Assembly: GCA_002296885.1 (NCBI GenBank)
Contig: DBIH01000263.1
Coordinates: 1-9,962, forward strand
Direction of reading: 5' to 3'
Length of the DNA stretch: 9,962 bases
Source: Flavobacterium sp. UBA807
GTDB lineage: Bacteria > Bacteroidota > Bacteroidia > Flavobacteriales > Flavobacteriaceae
In this document: in pieces, positions 5,419 through 9,962 of the stretch
Layout: the number at the start of each line of letters is the position of its first letter
How positions within the stretch are numbered: the first letter of the stretch is position 1
The notes under the pieces: generated by a model
Told to the model about the DNA's origin: nothing
What the model saw: the letters and a program-made list of their open reading frames with translations, nothing else
Database searches by the model: none
Program-made: the position numbers and the translations under genes

Positions 5419-6609
5419 TTAACTCGCTAAAATCTCATCCATCGCTTCGATGATGATGGCGCAACCTTCTCTGATTTCATCTTCAGATATGGTTAAGGGA
5501 GGAGTGATTCTGATAGCGTTAGCCTCGAAGAGTAGCCAAAATAATATCAAACCTTTTTCCTGGCATTTGAAAATTACTTTGTTTGTAATCTCAGCATCTT
5601 TTGTCATTGCAGCGAGCATCAATCCTCTGCCTCGAATTTCTTCTATCAAAGGATGTACCAAAAGTGTCCTGAATAACTTTTCTTTTGCTAAGGATTGCGA
5701 TAGGTAGTCTTTTTCTAAGATTTCTTTTAAAGTAGCCAAACATGCTGCCGCAATGACAGGATGCCCTCCAAAAGTGGTAATATGACCAAGTTTTGGATCA
5801 TGGCTTAATAAATCCATGTGTTTTTCATTGGCGATAAATCCGCCAACAGGCATGCCGCCAGCCATTCCTTTTCCTATGATAACTACTTCAGGAACAACAT
5901 TATAGTTTTCAAATCCAAATAGTTTTCCAGTTCTTCCGAATCCGGGCTGGATTTCGTCAATAATCATCAAAGCACCAACTTCTTCGCAGCGTTTTTTGAC
6001 TTTGGCAAGGAAATCATTTTTTGGTTCGATAAAACCTGCACCACCCTGAATACTTTCAAGAATTATACCCGCTGTTTTGGTTGTGATTTTTTGTATATCC
6101 TCTTCGTTGTTGAAAGTTATAAAATCAACATCAGGAATTAAAGGACTAAAGATTTTTTTGCGTTCCTCAAATCCCATAACACTCATCGAACCCATGGTAT
6201 TGCCATGATAGGCATTATGGCAGGAAATGAGTTGGCTTCTACCGGTAACGCGGCGAACCAATTTCAAAGCACCTTCGCAGGCTTCGGTTCCTGAATTTAC
6301 CAAATAAATTTTGTTTAAACTCGAAGGTAAATTTTCAACTAATAATTTACAATAGGCTACTGCCGGATGTTGGGCGTATTCACCATAAACCATTACATGA
6401 GAATACTTGTCTAATTGGTCTTTGATTGCCTGATTGACTCTTGGGTGCTGATGTCCCAAACTGCAGGCAGAAACGCCGGCAACAAAGTCAAGGTATTTTT
6501 TGTCATTAGTGTCGTAAATATAGGAACCAACGGCATGTGAAACTTCCATTCCCAGAGGATAAGGTGAAGTTTGCGCCTGGTATTTTAAAAAGTCCTCTTT
6601 CATTTTCAT
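5419..6609 (-). CDS. Class III PLP-dependent aminotransferase (acetylornithine/ornithine aminotransferase-like)
   Basis: This 396-residue protein has the complete class III aminotransferase plan. GTEA (107-110) binds the cofactor phosphate, HNAYHGNT (131-138) stacks on the pyridine ring, MIIDEIQPGFGRTG (215-228) has Asp218 for the pyridine nitrogen, and IIGKGMAGGMP (244-254) carries the Schiff-base Lys247. GHITTFGGHP (275-284) and the C-terminal AIRITPPL (365-372, with the carboxylate-binding Arg) complete the site. The family includes acetylornithine, ornithine, 4-aminobutyrate and related omega-aminotransferases. I cannot name the substrate from sequence, and no arginine biosynthesis gene lies nearby. 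Two ATGs lie at 6609 and 6603; the first is used here. It starts 15 bases after the OstA-like stop and is probably in one transcript with it. Confidence 0.92.
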   Translation of the reverse strand: MKMKEDFLKYQAQTSPYPLGMEVSHAVGSYIYDTNDKKYLDFVAGVSACSLGHQHPRVNQAIKDQLDKYSHVMVYGEYAQHPAVAYCKLLVENLPSSLNKIYLVNSGTEACEGALKLVRRVTGRSQLISCHNAYHGNTMGSMSVMGFEERKKIFSPLIPDVDFITFNNEEDIQKITTKTAGIILESIQGGAGFIEPKNDFLAKVKKRCEEVGALMIIDEIQPGFGRTGKLFGFENYNVVPEVVIIGKGMAGGMPVGGFIANEKHMDLLSHDPKLGHITTFGGHPVIAAACLATLKEILEKDYLSQSLAKEKLFRTLLVHPLIEEIRGRGLMLAAMTKDAEITNKVIFKCQEKGLILFWLLFEANAIRITPPLTISEDEIREGCAIIIEAMDEILAS

Positions 6610-6624
6610 TTCAACTAATCTTTT

Positions 6625-8304
6625 CTATTTTACCATTGGTTTCGAACCGGCTTTATCTGAATCCGGTTTTGGTTTTGGATTCTTTTTATCGTAGTCTAAA
6701 GTCTCTTTGCTTGGTTCTAAAGGCTTGTCTTCTTTAGACATTTCAATCTTTTTCTTTGACTGGATTTCAGCATCGAGTTCGTTATCTTCTTCGGGGAAAA
6801 TATCTTCTTTTGACTTTATCCGTTCATCGCCACGCCAGACGAATCCCCGCAATTTCCGTGCATTTTCGGGCAAATCTTTTTCGGGATAAATATCGCCGTC
6901 AACCTGATTAAAAAATGTTATAGTATCAACGGTATTTTTATCCAAAACCATATTAATCTTACTGCTCAAATTCTTATTGATTCCAATCAGTTCGTGTTGG
7001 TCGTTACGCATATAGTAAACAACTTCGGTGTTCTTGACAACATCAACCTCGTAAAGTTTGTTATCCCTGAATTTGCCATATAAATTCTGCCCTTTGGCCT
7101 GATTGTATCCGGTGCCAAGCGAGTCTTTGGAAATCATAAAAGCATTATTCAGGACTTTGAGCGAATCGAGCTTTTCAGTATTATTGTTCCCAATAAGATG
7201 CATCACATCACCCGTCATTTGGTTTTCGTAATTCCACAGAATTGGCCGGCCTATTAGTTTGGTCAATGCCTTTTTTTGATCGGAATGAATGGAATCACAT
7301 TTACCGGTCATATCCGTTTTATAAAAGCGTACATTATTGAAAGCACGGATAATGCGTTCGCCGGGTTTTCCTGTAATGAGCATTTTCTTTCCGTGTACAT
7401 ACATCGAATCTTTTTCAACCAAAGTAATTGCCACAGCTCTTTTGGTAATCATCATCGAATCTTTCTCCGTTTTCAGATTACGGAAAATTTCGGCATAATG
7501 TCCTTTGATAACACCCTTATTTATAGAATCTGTGATTTTTACATTATTTGTTCCCGAGGCATATTCCCGGTTTCGGTCATAATACAAACTGTCTGCTTCA
7601 ATCCGTCGGTCTTTGTATTTTATATAAGACTTCCTGAGAAAATAAGCGAAGTTTTTTTTGGTGTCATAAAAACCTTTTTCGGTGTAAATGTAATTCTCTT
7701 TACTGGTAATGGTTGATGGTCCAAACAGATAGGAGTGTCCCGAGTTGGTGTAATAATCGAGATGATTGGATTTGATGGTATATTTTGGATTCGTAATTGT
7801 CACAGCAGTAAGGAAACGGAATTTCTTTTCGTTTGCAAAATACCTGCCCGATTTGCTTTTAAGCGTATTGTCTTTGTTGGTAATTGTTCCGTATGAATTA
7901 TAAAACGCTTCCTGTGTGTTTCTGTCAAAATTGATGGTATCCGTTACCAAAGTAGATTCGGGTGAGCGCATAATTACATTTCCTGTTGCAAATGCTTTTC
8001 TGACTTCTCCATTGTATTCGGCATATTTACTGTTTAGGAAAAGCGTGTCGCCCTGCACCATCTGAACTTCTCCAAAAGCCTTGATGTAATTTTCTTTCTG
8101 GAAGAAATAAGCTTTATTGCACGTAATAACAACTCCTTCCTGCCTTGCTCTCACATGGCCTGACAGCAGCAAGGCGTCAGGTATTTTTTCTTGGTCTATG
8201 GTAGAAAAATCGGAATTTTCAATAATGATATTGGCTGGTTTCTGAGCATGTACATTGATCAACGTAAACAACAATAATCCGATGTAAAAAAGTAACTTTT
8301 TCAA
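6625..8304 (-). CDS. OstA-like (LptA/LptD N-domain related) periplasmic protein, TTG start
   Basis: The protein has 559 residues. Residues 1-20 form a signal peptide (KK, a hydrophobic core, then VHA before Gln21), so it is exported. The body is beta-rich with repeated short strands such as LLLSGHVRARQEG (45-57), IKAFGEVQM (74-82) and RKAFATGNVIM (102-112). This is the OstA/LptA jellyroll pattern (OstA-like family), which in other bacteria carries lipopolysaccharide across the periplasm. A second set of strands spans roughly 220-470. The last 70 residues are a Lys/Glu/Pro-rich, probably disordered tail. The start codon is TTG at 8304-8302: the upstream in-frame stop is only 24 bases away with no ATG between, and the signal peptide begins right at the TTG. 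It is likely co-transcribed with the aminotransferase gene. The LPS-transport role is inferred from family. Confidence 0.88.
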   Translation of the reverse strand: MKKLLFYIGLLLFTLINVHAQKPANIIIENSDFSTIDQEKIPDALLLSGHVRARQEGVVITCNKAYFFQKENYIKAFGEVQMVQGDTLFLNSKYAEYNGEVRKAFATGNVIMRSPESTLVTDTINFDRNTQEAFYNSYGTITNKDNTLKSKSGRYFANEKKFRFLTAVTITNPKYTIKSNHLDYYTNSGHSYLFGPSTITSKENYIYTEKGFYDTKKNFAYFLRKSYIKYKDRRIEADSLYYDRNREYASGTNNVKITDSINKGVIKGHYAEIFRNLKTEKDSMMITKRAVAITLVEKDSMYVHGKKMLITGKPGERIIRAFNNVRFYKTDMTGKCDSIHSDQKKALTKLIGRPILWNYENQMTGDVMHLIGNNNTEKLDSLKVLNNAFMISKDSLGTGYNQAKGQNLYGKFRDNKLYEVDVVKNTEVVYYMRNDQHELIGINKNLSSKINMVLDKNTVDTITFFNQVDGDIYPEKDLPENARKLRGFVWRGDERIKSKEDIFPEEDNELDAEIQSKKKIEMSKEDKPLEPSKETLDYDKKNPKPKPDSDKAGSKPMVK

Positions 8305-8320
8305 GTGTTTAAAATTTTGC

Positions 8321-8328
8321 CAAATTTA
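8321..8328 (-). promoter_or_regulatory. Candidate -7 box of the OstA-like gene
   Basis: On the minus strand TAAATTTG (8328-8321) matches TAnnTTTG. It would start transcription near 8314, about 10 bases before the TTG start codon. No good TTTG or TTG lies 17-22 bases upstream, so the promoter is only half supported. Confidence 0.4.
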
Positions 8329-8384
8329 TGAAATTAGGAACAATGAAAATGGTTATTATGAATTATTTATGTTACATATATTTC

Positions 8385-8392
8385 TATATTTG
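8385..8392 (+). promoter_or_regulatory. Candidate -7 box of the alpha-amylase gene
   Basis: TATATTTG matches TAnnTTTG exactly and sits about 43 bases before the amylase ATG, in a very AT-rich tract. There is no convincing TTTG at the -33 position, which would suit a promoter that needs an activator. The 8-bp palindrome GTAGCTAC (8392-8399) overlaps its last base. Confidence 0.45.
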
Positions 8393-8399
8393 TAGCTAC

Positions 8400-8424
8400 G
8401 GCTTATCGAACCAGATTATAAGCC
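8400..8424 (+). promoter_or_regulatory. 5'-leader hairpin before the alpha-amylase gene
   Basis: GGCTTAT (8400-8406) and ATAAGCC (8418-8424) are perfect inverted repeats around an 11-base loop, ending 10 bases before the ATG at 8435. With the predicted -7 box at 8385-8392, transcription would begin just before the stem. It could be a 5'-stabilising or translation-modulating hairpin in RNA, or a DNA operator. There is no T-tract after it, so a terminator is unlikely. Confidence 0.4.
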
Positions 8425-8434
8425 TGAAATAGTT

Positions 8435-9962
8435 ATGAAAACCAGTTTAACATTTGCCTTAATTCTAAGTTGTGTTATCGTCAATACAACCGTTGCCCAA
8501 AAAAAGACCGCTATGAGTGCCAAACCCAAAGTATCCAATACGCCCAAAAAAGAAGTAGTCTATCAGGTTTTCACCCGTTTGTTCGGAAACAAAAACACTA
8601 CCAATAAGCCCTGGGGAACCATTGAAGAAAATGGAGTAGGTAAGTTCAATGATTTTACAGATAAGGCACTTCAGGAGATTAAAAAGCTCGGTGTAACCTA
8701 TATCTGGTACACCGGAGTTCCGCATCATGATGTGATTCGTGACTATACGAAATACGGAATTTCCAATGATGATCCCGATGTGGTTAAAGGCCGCGCCGGT
8801 TCACCGTATGCCGTTAAGGATTATTATAACGTAAATCCTGATTTAGCTGTTAATCCGGCTAAAAGACTGGAAGAATTTGAGGCTTTGATTACCCGTACAC
8901 ACAACAATGGATTGAAAGTCATTATTGATATTGTTCCAAATCATATTGCGCGTAATTATCATAGTTTGAGCAATCCAAAAGGCGTAACCGATTTTGGCGC
9001 CGAAGACGACACCTCGGTAGAATATGCCCGAAACAATAACTTCTATTATATACCCGGCAAGGCATTTGAAGTACCAACATCGGACAGTTACAAACCTTTG
9101 AATGGAGAAAAAAATCCTCTTATTGATGGTAAATTTAATGAGTATCCTGCAAAATGGACAGGTAACGGTTCGCGTGAGGCAAAACCCGATATCAATGACT
9201 GGTATGAAACCGTAAAAGTAAATTATGGTATCAAGCCGGATGGCTCGAAAGATTTTCCTGAACTTCCTGCAGGTTATGAAAATAAAGATTATAAAGCGCA
9301 TTATGAATTCTGGAAGGATAAAGATGTCCCAAGCTCTTGGAAGAAATTCCGTGACATCGCATTATACTGGTTGGCTAAAGGCGTAGATGGTTTCCGCTAT
9401 GATATGGCCGAAATGGTTCCGGTTGAGTTTTGGAGTTATATGAATTCGGCAATCAAGATGAAAAATCCAAAGGCATTTTTGATGGCTGAGGTATATAATC
9501 CGAAGGAATACAGAAACTATATCAAGCTGGGAAAAATGGATTATCTGTATGATAAAGTTGAAACTTATGATCATTTAAAAGCCATCATACAAGGAAATGC
9601 AATGCCTGATCCGCTTTCTGATATTCAGATGGGAATGGCTGATATTGATAATCACATGCTGCATTTCTTAGACAATCACGATGAGCAGCGATTGGCAAGC
9701 CCCGAGTTTGCTGGTTCACCTGAAAAAGGAAAACCACTGATGGTCTATTCTGCTACTTTGGGGACATCACCAACGATGATTTACTTCGGACAGGAAGTAG
9801 GAGAGGCCGGAAATGTTGATGGTGGTTTCGGAAAACCATCGCGTACATCCATTTTTGATTATGTTGGGGTACCTAATCATCAGCGATGGATGAATGGAGG
9901 CAAATTTGACGGTGGACAATTAACAGAGAGTGAGAAGAAGCTGCGTGATTTTTATAAAAGGC
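8435..9962 (+). CDS. Secreted GH13 alpha-amylase family protein (3' end outside window)
   Basis: The frame is open from the ATG at 8435 to the window edge (509 codons). Residues 1-21 form a signal peptide (hydrophobic 5-16, TTVA before Gln22), so the enzyme acts outside the cytoplasm. The four GH13 regions are intact: DIVPNH (165-170), GFRYDMA (319-325) with nucleophile Asp323, LMAEVYNP (349-356) with acid/base Glu352, and FLDNHDEQR (411-419) with Asp416. MIYFGQEVGE (448-457) is the usual late-barrel segment. A domain B insertion of about 130 residues follows region I. It should hydrolyse alpha-1,4-glucans such as starch, glycogen or maltodextrin; subfamily and exact specificity cannot be set, and any C-terminal sorting domain is out of view. 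No sus-type or maltose-utilisation gene is seen beside it in this window. Confidence 0.92.
   Translation, partial: MKTSLTFALILSCVIVNTTVAQKKTAMSAKPKVSNTPKKEVVYQVFTRLFGNKNTTNKPWGTIEENGVGKFNDFTDKALQEIKKLGVTYIWYTGVPHHDVIRDYTKYGISNDDPDVVKGRAGSPYAVKDYYNVNPDLAVNPAKRLEEFEALITRTHNNGLKVIIDIVPNHIARNYHSLSNPKGVTDFGAEDDTSVEYARNNNFYYIPGKAFEVPTSDSYKPLNGEKNPLIDGKFNEYPAKWTGNGSREAKPDINDWYETVKVNYGIKPDGSKDFPELPAGYENKDYKAHYEFWKDKDVPSSWKKFRDIALYWLAKGVDGFRYDMAEMVPVEFWSYMNSAIKMKNPKAFLMAEVYNPKEYRNYIKLGKMDYLYDKVETYDHLKAIIQGNAMPDPLSDIQMGMADIDNHMLHFLDNHDEQRLASPEFAGSPEKGKPLMVYSATLGTSPTMIYFGQEVGEAGNVDGGFGKPSRTSIFDYVGVPNHQRWMNGGKFDGGQLTESEKKLRDFYKR

Noticed and set aside
5450..6889. Short plus-strand frames (60-85 codons) opposite the aminotransferase and the end of the OstA-like gene
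   Set aside because: They lie inside well-supported genes, have no start context or promoter, and give low-complexity Ser/Leu-rich translations.
7276..7716. A 146-codon plus-strand frame opposite the OstA-like gene
   Set aside because: The opposite strand encodes a complete signal-peptide and OstA-like protein; the translation resembles no family.
8462..8473. Possible lipoprotein signal (Ile-Leu-Ser-Cys) in the amylase N-terminus
   Set aside because: The cysteine lies in the middle of the hydrophobic core and a normal signal peptidase I site (TTVA before Gln22) follows, so a lipoprotein is less likely.
8465..9574. Open frames of 70-152 codons on the minus strand opposite the alpha-amylase gene
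   Set aside because: They are antisense shadows of a gene with all four GH13 motifs; their translations have no recognisable domain and an odd Ile/Phe-rich make-up.
1..9962. An undescribed multi-gene system (defence, mobile element, CRISPR, secretion or biosynthetic cluster)
   Set aside because: The genes are conserved housekeeping or single-function genes in ordinary operons; no repeat array, integrase, transposase, toxin-antitoxin pair or unexplained gene cluster was seen.

Overview
The window looks like ordinary chromosomal sequence from a member of the Bacteroidota, most likely Flavobacteriia (Flavobacterium or a close relative). The grounds are AT-rich DNA, promoters of the Bacteroidota type (TTTG, about 19 bases, TAnnTTTG), little use of Shine-Dalgarno sequences, the PYHHQ C-terminus of RlmH, and the family mix: a DoxX/MauE-thioredoxin fusion, DUF1599, an OstA-like LPS-transport protein and a long cytosolic TPR protein.

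Layout from left to right. Positions 1-1558 hold two minus-strand genes: a DUF1599 protein, then a membrane protein with a DoxX/MauE-like part and a thioredoxin-like part that runs off the left edge. A REP-like GC-rich palindrome lies between them. folP (dihydropteroate synthase) is on the plus strand at 1650-2468, divergent from the DUF1599 gene. It meets rlmH tail to tail with no base between the stop codons. From 5319 down to 2469 there is a tight minus-strand operon: TPR protein, aroE, a 61-residue membrane protein, rlmH. From 8304 down to 5419 there is a minus-strand pair: an OstA-like outer-membrane biogenesis protein and a class III aminotransferase. From 8435 a secreted GH13 alpha-amylase runs off the right edge on the plus strand.

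Most of these genes are housekeeping: folate synthesis, aromatic amino acid synthesis, ribosome methylation, outer-membrane assembly and PLP-dependent transamination. The amylase adds starch or maltodextrin breakdown outside the cytoplasm. The genes do not form one pathway, and I see no defence system, CRISPR array, prophage, transposase, tRNA or rRNA.

I did not find a new multi-gene system. The details most worth checking are small: a 30-base GC-rich, partly palindromic segment inserted exactly in frame in aroE; a hairpin inside the last codons of folP that could serve as a shared terminator with rlmH; opposing, overlapping promoters between DUF1599 and folP; a TTG start for the OstA-like gene; a 5'-leader hairpin before the amylase; and two cleanly repetitive proteins (DUF1599 duplication, twelve gap-free TPR units).
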